44,552 nucleotides of DNA from Flavobacteriales bacterium (GCA_947500875.1 CANMUN010000018.1:1-44552), one strand, 5' to 3'; numbered from the stretch's first letter, positions 1 through 9,147 are shown. Numbers and translations are program-made. The notes: a model not told the origin generated them from the sequence alone.

Positions 1-1101
1 ACCTCTTTACCTTCTGGAAACGGTTCGTATTTTTCGGTGGATGGATTAACGATTACTTTATCCACTCCCGCGCCATGCAACGCAGGCAATACTGCCCCAG
101 CCTTAAGCCAAGCAACGGCTTGCATATCCGGAACCTTCAATTTAACAACGATCAACGCCAGTAATTCCCCAGCAGGAACGGTACTTGCGTGGTTTTCCAG
201 CAGTACGCCCAGTGCAGCCAATGTGATTGCAAGTCCTACGAATGTTACCGCAGGAACCTACTACGCCGCGTTCTACGATGCCGTGAACAACTGTTATAGT
301 CCTACCAGTTCTGTTACACTAAACCCAAACCCTATCGCGAGTTTCTCCAGCGTAGAAGCGTGTTTGGGGCTTCCGACCCAATTCAACGAGAATTCTACAG
401 TTTCCACCGGAAGCATCGCGCAGTGGACGTGGGATTTTGGCGACCAAGGGAGCTCCAGCCAACAAAACCCATCGCACACGTATGCCTCGCAAAATACGTA
501 CAACGTTACCTTAACCGTGGTTAGCAACCTCGGATGTTCGGATGTATTCACCGCCACGAGCAGTGTCATCGCGAGTCCAACAGCGAGTTTTTTGTACAGC
601 CCAAGCGAACCTTCAATTTTTAACCCAACGGTGAATTTTTACAACACTTCGAGTGCGGGCAATATTACTTGGAATTTTGGGGACGGTCAAACCTCTTCTG
701 AAGAAAATCCTATCCACACGTATTCTTCTTCGCAAGGAAGTTACACGGTTACGCTCACGATTGGTTCGGGTTCGTGCACGGATACAGCGAGTGCGACGGT
801 GGTAGTGCAAGACAATCTGATCTATTATGTTCCCAACACCTTTACGCCGGACGGGGATATTTTCAACCAGACTTTCAAGCCGGTATTCACTTCAGGATTC
901 GATCCTTACAACTACAGTTTAATGATTTTTGACCGTTGGGGAGAATTGATCTTTGAATCGAGGAACACCCAAGTTGGTTGGGATGGAACCTACAACAATC
1001 ATATCGCGCAAGAGGGGGTATACACGTGGCGCATTCAATTTAAATTGCTCGAAGGCGACGACCGACGCGAGATTTTTGGTACGGTATTGAGTATACGGTA
1101 G
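1..1101 (+). CDS. T9SS-secreted PKD-domain protein, C-terminal part (5' end outside window)
   Basis: The frame is open from base 1 with no stop, so the gene starts upstream of the window and only its last ~366 residues are seen. Two PKD-like modules are visible, each with the WxFGD core (WTWDFGD and ITWNFGDG). The last ~90 residues, from VPNTFTPDGDIFNQTF through FDRWGELIFES to EGVYTWRI, form the gliding-motility-associated (type B) C-terminal sorting domain that directs proteins through the type IX secretion system. The protein is therefore probably a large secreted or cell-surface adhesin-like protein. Its ligand cannot be told from this part. It faces the CAP-domain gene convergently across ~20 bp. 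Confidence 0.85.
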   Translation, partial: TSLPSGNGSYFSVDGLTITLSTPAPCNAGNTAPALSQATACISGTFNLTTINASNSPAGTVLAWFSSSTPSAANVIASPTNVTAGTYYAAFYDAVNNCYSPTSSVTLNPNPIASFSSVEACLGLPTQFNENSTVSTGSIAQWTWDFGDQGSSSQQNPSHTYASQNTYNVTLTVVSNLGCSDVFTATSSVIASPTASFLYSPSEPSIFNPTVNFYNTSSAGNITWNFGDGQTSSEENPIHTYSSSQGSYTVTLTIGSGSCTDTASATVVVQDNLIYYVPNTFTPDGDIFNQTFKPVFTSGFDPYNYSLMIFDRWGELIFESRNTQVGWDGTYNNHIAQEGVYTWRIQFKLLEGDDRREIFGTVLSIR

Positions 1102-1122
1102 AGCGTTCCTTGGTTGATAAAA

Positions 1123-1761
1123 CTAATCAATCCATTTTCCTGTGGAAGGATCGTACACATAGCAATCCTTAAAAGGATATTTAGAACCAAAAATAGCGAC
1201 GCAATGAATTTCCAAAGTACAATCGTTGGATACCTCGTTGTATTCCAACACTTCAATATTGGTTGAGAAATATCCGATTTCTTGAAAATTGCAACACGTC
1301 ATACTTACCATGATATGATAATGCATTGGAGAATTTATAAATTGATGCAGGATGTGTTTTGCAATATTGAATTCCAATAAACTATCGTTTTGGAAATTAT
1401 AACCATAAGACCAGCAAATGATTTCGCCAGTGTATTCATACATTAATTGATTGTGTAATAATTTAGGATTGTTCTGGTCTTTAATGCTAACCTTTTCTGA
1501 CATGAATTTTTCAAATCTGTCAATAGGGTTCTCGTAACCAGCAGTTTTGTTTTGATGGCTAACAATATCGTTGTGCACTAAGTACTTCACCTGAAAATCC
1601 GCAGCCTTTTTGCAATCCATATTCACCTTTCTAGGTTTGGTTGAATCTCTTTCTTGATTATGTAGATCGAAACATAATTTTTCAACCTTTGAATTATTAA
1701 TCTGAGGTTGACAAAATAAGCTATTCGAAAACATGAAGAGCAAAATGGAAAAGCGATGCAT
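1123..1761 (-). CDS. Secreted CAP (SCP/PR-1-like) domain protein
   Basis: 212 residues starting MHRFSILLFMFSNSLFCQ, a signal peptide of ~17 residues. The mature part has CAP-superfamily landmarks: an N-terminal helix LCFDLHNQERD, a segment KKAADFQVKYLVHNDIVSH with the usual histidine, a second histidine motif SPMHYHIMVS, and a late strand IEIHCVAIFG-like (LEIHCVAIFG). Bacterial CAP proteins are extracytoplasmic and mostly of unknown activity. It is somewhat more AT-rich than its neighbours and stands alone. The domain call is by motif pattern only, so moderate confidence. Confidence 0.6.
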   Translation of the reverse strand: MHRFSILLFMFSNSLFCQPQINNSKVEKLCFDLHNQERDSTKPRKVNMDCKKAADFQVKYLVHNDIVSHQNKTAGYENPIDRFEKFMSEKVSIKDQNNPKLLHNQLMYEYTGEIICWSYGYNFQNDSLLEFNIAKHILHQFINSPMHYHIMVSMTCCNFQEIGYFSTNIEVLEYNEVSNDCTLEIHCVAIFGSKYPFKDCYVYDPSTGKWID

Positions 1762-2041
1762 AATTCATTTATTGGAACAAACCGTTTTTCATTGAATCGT
1801 TACTCGTACCATGGAATATTGAAATTAAGGTCAAATCAATTATTCACTTTCCGTTAGCGAAATCCCAACAAAACCATCAAAAAGCAAGCGTTCGTAAATT
1901 ATGGGATTACTCGCTTTCGCTCGTGAACCCGAAAAGGGGTATGCTTCAAAACAATCAAAAAGCAAGCTTGCTCCAGCAGTCGCAACCTTTCTTTTTTGCT
2001 TTTTTACGATGTAAAAGCAAGCTTTTCCACCGTTCTAAAAG
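1762..2041. repeat. Gene-free stretch with AAAAGCAAGC repeats
   Basis: No credible gene lies here. A 13-bp sequence TCAAAAAGCAAGC occurs twice exactly (1877-1889 and 1955-1967) and a third, shorter copy AAAAGCAAGC lies at 2013-2022. Two of the copies run into AAGCTT palindromic sequence. The function is unknown. They may be decayed terminators or dispersed intergenic repeats. Confidence 0.5.
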
Positions 2042-2067
2042 CAAAAAAGCCAGCCTTTCGGCTAGCT
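2042..2067 (-). terminator. Rho-independent terminator of tRNA-Ser
   Basis: On the minus strand AGCTAGCC and GGCTGGCT form an 8-bp stem (one G-T pair) closed by a GAAA loop and followed by a T run. It lies just downstream of the tRNA-Ser 3' end. Confidence 0.75.
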
Positions 2068-2079
2068 GTTTAATTGTTT

Positions 2080-2167
2080 TGGCGGAGAGTGAGGGATTCG
2101 AACCCCCGGAACCTCGCGGTTCAACGGTTTTCAAGACCGCCGCAATCGACCACTCTGCCAACTCTCC
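2080..2167 (-). tRNA. tRNA-Ser (anticodon TGA)
   Basis: On the minus strand the gene starts GGAGAGT, pairing with ACTCTCC at the 3' end. The anticodon arm GGCGGTCTTGAAAACCG presents TGA, which reads UCA/UCN. A long variable arm, as expected for serine tRNA, precedes the T-arm GGGGGTTCGAATCCC. The discriminator G is followed by an encoded CCA (2080-2082). A terminator follows directly. Confidence 0.95.
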
Positions 2168-2249
2168 GCGGCAAAAGTAATGATTGTTCCCGTATTTACA
2201 AGACCTTTGGTAATGAAAATTTAATTTCTCAAGTTATGTCGTAATTGCT

Positions 2250-4232
2250 TTATGACCTTTTTGGGTTTATCCAAAGGCGTGAAGCAAAATATACGTGGGG
2301 AAAACTCAGCGCCGCAAGAAAAATAAAGACCTGTCCCCAAGTAAGGGGTACTACCGTTAAAACGGCCAATAACATGAGTAAAGATCCCAAAGTGAATGGC
2401 CACGCTTTTAACCATAAATGTTGATGGGTAAGGCCTAATCCAACCTGCAACTGTTGCCAACCGTGGAGGCTGTGTTGAAATATGAAAAACGCTCCAAATG
2501 CAGGGATTAAAGGGATTTTAGTTAGCACCAACAGCGCCAAAACGCTTCCAATAAGACCAATCCTTGGCATTATTCGCACAAATAACAAGCCGCCAAGTCC
2601 AATCCAAAGATTGGTCAAAAAATACGGCACAATGAATGAATCGGGAAAAGGAATGTCCATTTCAACAAGAACCCGGATAACCTCTACATCATGACTTAAG
2701 AGCAAAGCACCTAAATAATAGACTCCCCACAGGAATCCCCAGCGCAATTTCGTGCGATCCCAAAAAGCGAAGTCCGTCATTCCAAAATGCCAAGCAGAAA
2801 AGGTCAAAAAGAACAATAAACCCAACCAAGGTAATAGAAAGAACAATCCAAAGACCAAAGCTCCCATAGCAATGTATCCTGCCATATAACCCAGGATTTT
2901 CCTTCCAGATGGTTGATCAAGCACCACCAAATGATCCAAGGCCCCATGAGGTATTCCCACCGCCAACATTCCCACTCCTAAAGTGCCATAAAGCACCTCG
3001 CGCTGACCCAAGGTATGCATCAACAAAGACCATAAAGCAAGCCACAAAACCCAGGGTACTTTTTTAAGATTCAAAAAAAACCGCCATCGAAAATCTCGAA
3101 AAGCTGCCTTCAAGAACAGCCCAAGGGGTAAACTCAGCAAGACCCTTAATTCGTCGGTTAGGCCAGTACGCTCATCCAGAAATCGAAGGACCCGTGCCAT
3201 GGGATTGCGCTGAAACAACTGCTGAAACACTGCGCTTCCTTTCTCCGGCATGTCTCGAAGAATTTGCAGCAACAACCGATCGTAATATTCAAAACGCCCA
3301 ATTTTTATGGGGGCGGCCGTGTTTTGGTGGAGCAATGCCTCCACCAAGCACTCAGCATGCTTTAAAGAACGATCAAACGAATACCCCGTGCTCGGCTTCA
3401 GCCTTCCCGCACGTTCTCCGGTATTCATGCAGTGGCGAGAGGACTCCTTCACATCGATTGCACCGATGAACATCGGGATCCGTCCCTGCTCCCTTTCCAA
3501 AATGTTGAAGTTCAACGAACGCTCCTCCAAATATCGGTGCAGCGCTCGTTCAGCCTGATCCTCTGGAATCGGAAGTTCACCGAAACGCGTGATTTCCACT
3601 AATGCACGGCGTTCGTTGAAGGGAAGTACGTACATGAACTGCGTCGCTCCCTCCTGCTCCACGTTGAAATCCATCATCGTAAAACAACTCGGGTCAAAAG
3701 CGCTCCCTTCTGTCTGAATTTCCCATCCGTAAAAACTTTGCCACAACCGAGCTTCCGATCGGTGCGGAGGAGAGTATTCAGGTGGACGGTTGTCGAATAC
3801 CTTCAAAGACCGAAAGGTGCGGCCATTCAACAGAAGTTGGGTGGATTCTTCCATCATTGACACACATCCCTCAAAACGCTCTTCGATGTGCAGGGCTTGT
3901 TCCCGCTCCAAAAGCTTGATCACCGATTCATTTAGCGTAAGTCCGGAGATCCGAAAATACGGCAAGGTTTCCAAGCTTTGAATGCTGTTTCCAACGTTGA
4001 CATGCTTCCATTCATGTTCGATTAACCCGGATAAAAAGCTGTTATGAACCTTTTGAGGCTCCATCCAGAAACAAAAGGTGCGATCGTTTTGACGTTTATT
4101 CGCAGGCTCAATCACCAAAATCCGTTTGCCCTCAAGCAAGCCATGTTCCTCAAGTTGCAGCACCACCAATGCATTTCCACATCCTAAACCGATGAATGCA
4201 TAATCAAAGATGTCATGGGATGTAAAACTCAT
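2250..4232 (-). CDS. Lycopene cyclase (CrtY) fused to Brp/Blh beta-carotene 15,15'-dioxygenase
   Basis: 660 residues with two enzymes in one frame. Residues ~1-385 are a CrtY-type lycopene beta-cyclase: a flavoprotein-like start (AFIGLGCGNALVV, 12-24), the DRTFCFW motif at 50-56, PSTGYSFDRS at 280-289. Residues ~390-655 are a multi-membrane-span Brp/Blh domain with its conserved histidine motifs GIPHGALDH (426-434), WHFG (481-484), QHSLHGW (586-592) and FPHVYF (644-649). The first domain closes lycopene into beta-carotene and the second cleaves beta-carotene into two retinals. No internal stop or start-like break separates them. Retinal production implies a rhodopsin elsewhere in the genome. 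The gene is monocistronic and ~32 kb from crtI/crtB. Confidence 0.9.
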   Translation of the reverse strand: MSFTSHDIFDYAFIGLGCGNALVVLQLEEHGLLEGKRILVIEPANKRQNDRTFCFWMEPQKVHNSFLSGLIEHEWKHVNVGNSIQSLETLPYFRISGLTLNESVIKLLEREQALHIEERFEGCVSMMEESTQLLLNGRTFRSLKVFDNRPPEYSPPHRSEARLWQSFYGWEIQTEGSAFDPSCFTMMDFNVEQEGATQFMYVLPFNERRALVEITRFGELPIPEDQAERALHRYLEERSLNFNILEREQGRIPMFIGAIDVKESSRHCMNTGERAGRLKPSTGYSFDRSLKHAECLVEALLHQNTAAPIKIGRFEYYDRLLLQILRDMPEKGSAVFQQLFQRNPMARVLRFLDERTGLTDELRVLLSLPLGLFLKAAFRDFRWRFFLNLKKVPWVLWLALWSLLMHTLGQREVLYGTLGVGMLAVGIPHGALDHLVVLDQPSGRKILGYMAGYIAMGALVFGLFFLLPWLGLLFFLTFSAWHFGMTDFAFWDRTKLRWGFLWGVYYLGALLLSHDVEVIRVLVEMDIPFPDSFIVPYFLTNLWIGLGGLLFVRIMPRIGLIGSVLALLVLTKIPLIPAFGAFFIFQHSLHGWQQLQVGLGLTHQHLWLKAWPFTLGSLLMLLAVLTVVPLTWGQVFIFLAALSFPHVYFASRLWINPKRS

Positions 4233-4462
4233 TCGGTTTCAGACGGTTGATGAACATTAGGATGCTAATAACCCGTTAATATACTATTTGTTTTACAAGT
4301 TTTTATGGTCAACCCAGAAATTCACCCATACTGAATACGAATACGTGGATGAATTTGCGCTAAGATTACTTTGATGGGAAACGTTGTAACCATACAGCAC
4401 ACAAATTTCCAAAATACTAATGCCTTTCGATCCAATCGTAACCAAAAAAAACCATCGACGTT

Positions 4463-5746
4463 ATGGAAGTCATGAAGATAACAGCCTCCCTTTACCTTTC
4501 CCTTGCGGCCTTAGGAATGAACGCACAGACATACGAGATCCTAAAGCATTCGCAACCCATCAACATTGTGGAGTTGCCGCAACTCAATTCCGAAGATCGG
4601 GAATGCAATATCAGCTTGTTGCCCAACGGGAATTCGTTGTTCTTCATGAGCCATCGCGCTAGTAGCGGGGGCTCAGGAGGCAGCGGTGATATTTTTCAAA
4701 GCGACTTCGTAAACGGAGCTTGGCAGGCCCCAGTTGCGTTAGCGTCGATTAATACGTTTTCTGGTGAAGATGAACCCACCTTCAGCAGCGACGGCACGGA
4801 AATGTATTATCAAAGTTGGGCAGGCGACTGGAGATCCATGGGAGGACCTTATTACCGGGCTGAAAAACGCAACGGAACTTGGATGAAAACCGGGAGTATG
4901 GGGGCCAATATCAATCGTTTTTTCAGTATGCAATCCCAAGCCAACTTCGGATTTGGCACGGACGGAATGGCCGTATCCGCCGATGGAAAATTGTTCATTG
5001 TAGCTTGCGGGCCGAATTATAATGGCCCCATGGATTTGTACTACAGCGTAAAGCAGCAGGGTGAATGGAGTTTTCCTCAAATCATGGGAGTATCAACGCA
5101 AGGAGACGAGCGATCCGTTTTTATTGCCGCGGATAACCGTACGATTTATTTCAGCAGCGACGGAATGGGGGGCTATGGTGGGCTAGATATTTTCAAAGTA
5201 CAAATCGAAGCGAATGGAAAATTGGGGGAACCTATAAACATTGGGGCTCCATTCAACACGCAGGCGGACGACATGGGATTTGTGGCCTCGGCCGATGGTA
5301 AATCGGCGTTTTTCATCCGCAACCTCGACATCTATTTCGCCGATATTTCGGCCTTAACGGAAAAAATCAAACCCATCGACCCTGCGCCAAGCACTACCAA
5401 AGAACTTCCTCCGCCATTAAAAGCCGAGCCAAAACCCACCCCTATTACCCTGTACTTTGACCACGACCAAGCCAATCCAACGGCTGAAGAATTGAAAAAA
5501 CTCGGCGACGTTTCCCAATCCTCCGTGTTAAACCTTCACGGTTACTGCGATTCGGACGGCTCCTCCAGTTACAACTACGAACTAGCTAAAAAACGCTGTG
5601 AAAACGTCAAAGAAAAACTCCTGCAATTGGGCATCCCTGCGGAAAATCTGCGAATGCACATTCACGGAGAAACCATGCCTTCAGCAAGCAATCAAACCGA
5701 GGAAGGCAAAGCGCTTAACCGTAAGGTAGAAGTAAGAATGGATTAA
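4463..5746 (+). CDS. OmpA-family envelope protein with WD40-like (PD40) repeats
   Basis: 427 residues. An N-terminal signal peptide (MKITASLYLSLAALGMNAQ) suggests the real start may be the second ATG at 4472. Residues ~45-300 contain repeated PD40/WD40-like beta-propeller blades with the recurring pattern SSDG.E.YY or FSSDGMGGYGGLDIF. A proline-rich linker (~310-330) leads to an OmpA/MotB peptidoglycan-binding domain (ITLYFDHDQANP to the end, with NLHGYCDSDGSS and NYELAKKRCENVKEKL). This architecture resembles T9SS-associated PorE-like proteins but lacks a clear TPR part. It probably sits in the periplasm, anchored to the cell wall. It abuts the convergent Kelch gene by 2 bp. Confidence 0.75.
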   Translation: MEVMKITASLYLSLAALGMNAQTYEILKHSQPINIVELPQLNSEDRECNISLLPNGNSLFFMSHRASSGGSGGSGDIFQSDFVNGAWQAPVALASINTFSGEDEPTFSSDGTEMYYQSWAGDWRSMGGPYYRAEKRNGTWMKTGSMGANINRFFSMQSQANFGFGTDGMAVSADGKLFIVACGPNYNGPMDLYYSVKQQGEWSFPQIMGVSTQGDERSVFIAADNRTIYFSSDGMGGYGGLDIFKVQIEANGKLGEPINIGAPFNTQADDMGFVASADGKSAFFIRNLDIYFADISALTEKIKPIDPAPSTTKELPPPLKAEPKPTPITLYFDHDQANPTAEELKKLGDVSQSSVLNLHGYCDSDGSSSYNYELAKKRCENVKEKLLQLGIPAENLRMHIHGETMPSASNQTEEGKALNRKVEVRMD

Positions 5747-5748
5747 AC

Positions 5749-6834
5749 CTAGTCACCGACGACAAACACCTTACGAGTGGTGCCATCGGAATACCGTTCG
5801 AAAACCAATTGATTGGATTTCTTTTGCGTCAAATTCCCGTAGATGTCGTAAACACCAATTAGGATTTTATTGCCTAAACCGATGGTTTCGATGCCTGCAT
5901 TGGGAGCATAAACCCAGTGTTCTTGCAAACGAGTATTACTTTCATCAATTCCTGTGACATAATGCAGGGCAGTTCCCGTAGATAAAGCAACCCCTCCCTT
6001 TCTACCTTGTGCTGGAATTCCAGGTAGTGCCACCCATTCATTGGTCTGTTCGTTGTACTTCCACAAATCGTTGTGCGAACTCCCTAAACCATCGATTCCA
6101 AAACCCGCGTAAACCCCATCGCTTAATGCGAATAAAGCAGCGTGGCTTCTTCCCAAACTTGGAAAGGGGGCTAAAGAATCCCACATGAGCGTTAAGGGGT
6201 CATAGGAGTAAAAACCCTTTGTAAATTGGTTGTTTTCGTCGCGCCCGAACATCACAAATCCAAGACCGTTAAAGGTGCACGACGAAGCTCTCCAAAGATT
6301 ACCGTAGGGAAAATCCATTTCTTGATTCCATTGCAATGTCGAGGTATTGAAAGACCAAAACTCATGATTCGCGGCGGATATGCTGCTTTTTCCTCCCATC
6401 AAAAAAACCGTGTTACCGATGGAAAAGGCGGCACAACCGGAACGGCCATAGGACGGAAGGGTATCCACGAAGATCCAAAGATTGGCTACGGGATCCAATA
6501 ACCACAGGTCGTTTAAATAAGAAACGCCATTGTACCCCCCGAAAACATACCCAGAACCGTTCACTGAAAAACCGGCAGCATATTGCCTTTCTGCTCCGCT
6601 TGGAAGAGAAGCTTTATTGCTCCAAGTGTTGGAAGTAAGATTGAACGCATAAAAATCGGATAAAGGCGCCCACCAAGGACTTAAACCCGAACCAACCAAT
6701 AGTTCATTGCCAACAACGAATCCTGTTGCATCATCGCGTTCAACACCGGGAAACGAAGGAAGCACTTGCCAATTTTGAGCATAAAAGCCACAAACACGAA
6801 GTATAAAAACACTGAAAAATATTCCAATTCTCAC
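5749..6834 (-). CDS. Secreted Kelch-repeat protein with T9SS-like C-terminus
   Basis: 361 residues. A signal peptide (MRIGIFFSVFILRVCGFYAQ) is followed by Kelch-type blades spanning most of the chain: SGYVFGGYNGVSYLNDLWLLDP, NTVFLMGGKSSISAANHEFW, GVYAGFGIDGLGSSHNDLW. These build a beta-propeller like that of galactose-oxidase central domains, but no copper-oxidase residues can be assigned. The tail (VYDIYGNLTQKKSNQLVFERYSDG) looks like a short type A T9SS sorting signal, so surface export is likely. It lies 55 bp downstream of the PhnA-like gene on the same strand. Substrate unknown. Confidence 0.75.
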   Translation of the reverse strand: MRIGIFFSVFILRVCGFYAQNWQVLPSFPGVERDDATGFVVGNELLVGSGLSPWWAPLSDFYAFNLTSNTWSNKASLPSGAERQYAAGFSVNGSGYVFGGYNGVSYLNDLWLLDPVANLWIFVDTLPSYGRSGCAAFSIGNTVFLMGGKSSISAANHEFWSFNTSTLQWNQEMDFPYGNLWRASSCTFNGLGFVMFGRDENNQFTKGFYSYDPLTLMWDSLAPFPSLGRSHAALFALSDGVYAGFGIDGLGSSHNDLWKYNEQTNEWVALPGIPAQGRKGGVALSTGTALHYVTGIDESNTRLQEHWVYAPNAGIETIGLGNKILIGVYDIYGNLTQKKSNQLVFERYSDGTTRKVFVVGD

Positions 6835-6889
6835 GCGCTGTTATCGTTGAAAAGCGGCATTTATTGCCTAAAATTTAAATCTTTTCCAC

Positions 6890-7231
6890 TTAAGCCTTCT
6901 TGACGAACTCCGATTTCAAGGCCATCGAACCAAAGCCGTCTATTTTACAATCAATGTTATGATCACCGTATGCCAAGCGAATGTTCTTCACCTTGGTGCC
7001 CGCTTTAACAGCTTTCGGAGCTCCTTTCACCGGTAAGTCTTTTACAACAACAACGGTATCACCGTTATGCAGCCTGGCTCCTAATGCATCCATTACGATT
7101 AACTCATCGCTCTGCGATACTTCAACATGCGTCCATTCGAACGAGCATTCCGGACAGGTAAATGCATTCTCATTCCCTTCGTAGCCATAGGGACATTGGC
7201 AGGCTGGGCATTCCCTCATCGTTTCAGGCAT
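6890..7231 (-). CDS. yjdM: PhnA/YjdM-family zinc-ribbon protein
   Basis: 113 residues. An N-terminal zinc ribbon with CPAC (8-11) and CPEC (26-29) precedes the conserved PhnA C-terminal domain ([34 protein letters not shown]...[20 protein letters not shown]). Historically the family was named after alkylphosphonate uptake, but no phosphonate genes are near and that role is not supported; the biochemical function remains unclear. It is 29 bp downstream of the ion-channel gene and likely cotranscribed. Confidence 0.85.
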   Translation of the reverse strand: MPETMRECPACQCPYGYEGNENAFTCPECSFEWTHVEVSQSDELIVMDALGARLHNGDTVVVVKDLPVKGAPKAVKAGTKVKNIRLAYGDHNIDCKIDGFGSMALKSEFVKKA

Positions 7232-7260
7232 AATCCTGGGTTTGTAGATTGTTTATACTT

Positions 7261-9147
7261 CTAATCCTCCGCCAATACGACCAAGAAATCATCCACAGAC
7301 AGAGCGATTTTTTGGTCTTTCAAAGGATTTAACTTAACTCCAAAATTCTCAGCAACAGCATCTTTTTTACCCATAATCCGGTAACCAATCGCTGTTTCGT
7401 TATATTGCAAAGCCCTTTCAGCCAAATCGTAAAAATTAAGTTCCTCTCCTTCCGACCAGTATCTGTTAATGGGTTTCAAATAAATCTCCGAACCATCGGA
7501 ATCAAAAAGCATATCGAAAACCGTTTTCAAATCCTTGTTTTCTGCAATCTGGGAAATAATCAAGCTGCTGATGTTTTCTCCGACAATGAAATCATCCGCC
7601 TTGGCAACAATCCCAATTTCTCGGTTTCGCAAATCCCTCATTTCCGAAACGATGCTCAAGTCTTTGTTCGAACGTTCACCTATGTTTCTTAAATGTAAGA
7701 GGCAAACCAAGGTTCGGGCATCGCTGCTTTGAATGTTTCCTGTTCGGTTACTCATGAGGATGATGTGATCAAAGGTCTCGGGTTGGATGTTATCCAAGTT
7801 CCTGCGATTCGTAATTTCACCCTTAACCTGAGACAACATCAGATTGGCGAATTCTGTTGGATTAATATCGATGGGAGTTTCGTTCAATATGACCAATTCC
7901 GATCCATTGGCTACATAACTGTTCAATTCAGCCACAATCCTGAAACCTGTTTCATTCCAACCTAAAACAAGTATCCGTTCAGCTCCCTTCATTTCGGTTT
8001 GTTTTTGCTTAAATGCCGAAGGATCTTGTAGGCCTTTTTTACCGTTTCCGTCCAAAATTACCGTATCATCGTCGCGCGAAATGGCCACGACTTGATCGCC
8101 GGCCATGATGGGTTCATCGTTGTTAGGGTTGAGTAAGAATCCTTTTCGTTTGGTATTTAAGCCCATTACAGCCGATGAATTGTAGGCGAGAACCGCATCT
8201 TTGTAACTCTTCCCAACCAGTTGAGGTTCTTCCTGAAAATAAATCTCATCGCCCTCGAAGCGCAGCAAATCGGTGTAAATCACCGCTAATCCGGATTGAC
8301 GGCACGTTTGAGCCGTAATGCGGGCAATTAAATCGGATGTAAAAAGAAAGGTAGCCTCGCCCTGTCCAACCAATTCAGCCGCCTCCAAATGAGTTTCATC
8401 CTTGATTTCTGCAACAATGTGAAATGCCTCTTTTTTGCGAAAACTGCTATTCGTCAACGACATGACGGTTTTGATCACTTGGATGTCTGCTTCATCTTCA
8501 TCAGGACTCAGGACGATTATATTCCGTGCACCATTCGGATTAACAATTTGCACCTCCGCAGAAATCATGGGATTTCCGCTTCGCACCACCAATTTCGTGT
8601 TTTTCAAATCCCCCAAATTTTCACGCAGCGCATCCTCCATTTCTACTTTATCCCTATCCGCAAAAACGACAATCACCGGTTTCCTTAGATTTTCATTGGC
8701 CACCATGATTTGTTCAATAATCGAAAATATACTGTTCGACCAGCCCAAAATAAGGGTGTGCTTCGTTTCCAATACGCGCGATTTTCCTTTGCGAAAATTT
8801 TCAATTTTAGCATCAATTGCAGCAGAAATAATCCCTATAAGAATGGAAATCATAAAGATGCCAACCAAGGTTGCTACAAACCTTACCGCCCGAAAAGCCC
8901 AACCTTCGTCGCCCCCCATTGTACCGGAATCTAAGGTTGCCATTAAACTTTGCCAAGCCCCTTCGATGAACGATAAACCACTCTGAGCCTCGGGATCTGC
9001 CCTAATGCCAAAAATTACGATGACCAATCCCAACAAAAGGATGGTAACAAGGGACATCATGGCTAACCATCGAATTACGCCGAATGGTCCTGAAGTAAAA
9101 GTAATTTCAAAGTAGTAGCGAAACCGTTCTTTCCAAGTATATTTCAT
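7261..9147 (-). CDS. CASTOR/POLLUX-like ion channel with two RCK (TrkA-N) domains
   Basis: 628 residues. TM1 (~26-47), a pore-like loop (~60-82, WQSLMATLDSGTMGGDEG) and TM2 (~88-112) are followed by two cytoplasmic nucleotide-binding-like regulatory modules, the first opening ETKHTLILGWSNSIFSIIEQI (127-147) and the second RILVLGWNETGFRIVAEL (~393-410). The LILGWS signature and the order pore-RCK-RCK match the CASTOR/POLLUX/DMI1 family known from plant nuclear calcium signalling, with uncharacterised bacterial relatives. Expected role is a ligand-gated cation channel in the inner membrane, ion unknown. The pore loop TLDSGTMGG has no canonical TVGYG potassium filter. It sits between paaI (28-bp gap) and yjdM (29-bp gap) in a minus-strand operon. 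Confidence 0.85.
   Translation of the reverse strand: MKYTWKERFRYYFEITFTSGPFGVIRWLAMMSLVTILLLGLVIVIFGIRADPEAQSGLSFIEGAWQSLMATLDSGTMGGDEGWAFRAVRFVATLVGIFMISILIGIISAAIDAKIENFRKGKSRVLETKHTLILGWSNSIFSIIEQIMVANENLRKPVIVVFADRDKVEMEDALRENLGDLKNTKLVVRSGNPMISAEVQIVNPNGARNIIVLSPDEDEADIQVIKTVMSLTNSSFRKKEAFHIVAEIKDETHLEAAELVGQGEATFLFTSDLIARITAQTCRQSGLAVIYTDLLRFEGDEIYFQEEPQLVGKSYKDAVLAYNSSAVMGLNTKRKGFLLNPNNDEPIMAGDQVVAISRDDDTVILDGNGKKGLQDPSAFKQKQTEMKGAERILVLGWNETGFRIVAELNSYVANGSELVILNETPIDINPTEFANLMLSQVKGEITNRRNLDNIQPETFDHIILMSNRTGNIQSSDARTLVCLLHLRNIGERSNKDLSIVSEMRDLRNREIGIVAKADDFIVGENISSLIISQIAENKDLKTVFDMLFDSDGSEIYLKPINRYWSEGEELNFYDLAERALQYNETAIGYRIMGKKDAVAENFGVKLNPLKDQKIALSVDDFLVVLAED

Noticed and set aside
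6890..7231. Phosphonate metabolism role for the PhnA-like protein
   Set aside because: No other phosphonate gene in the window; family function is not established.
8435..8986. Plus-strand frame of ~183 codons in the ion-channel gene
   Set aside because: Antisense to conserved membrane and RCK motifs; no own features.
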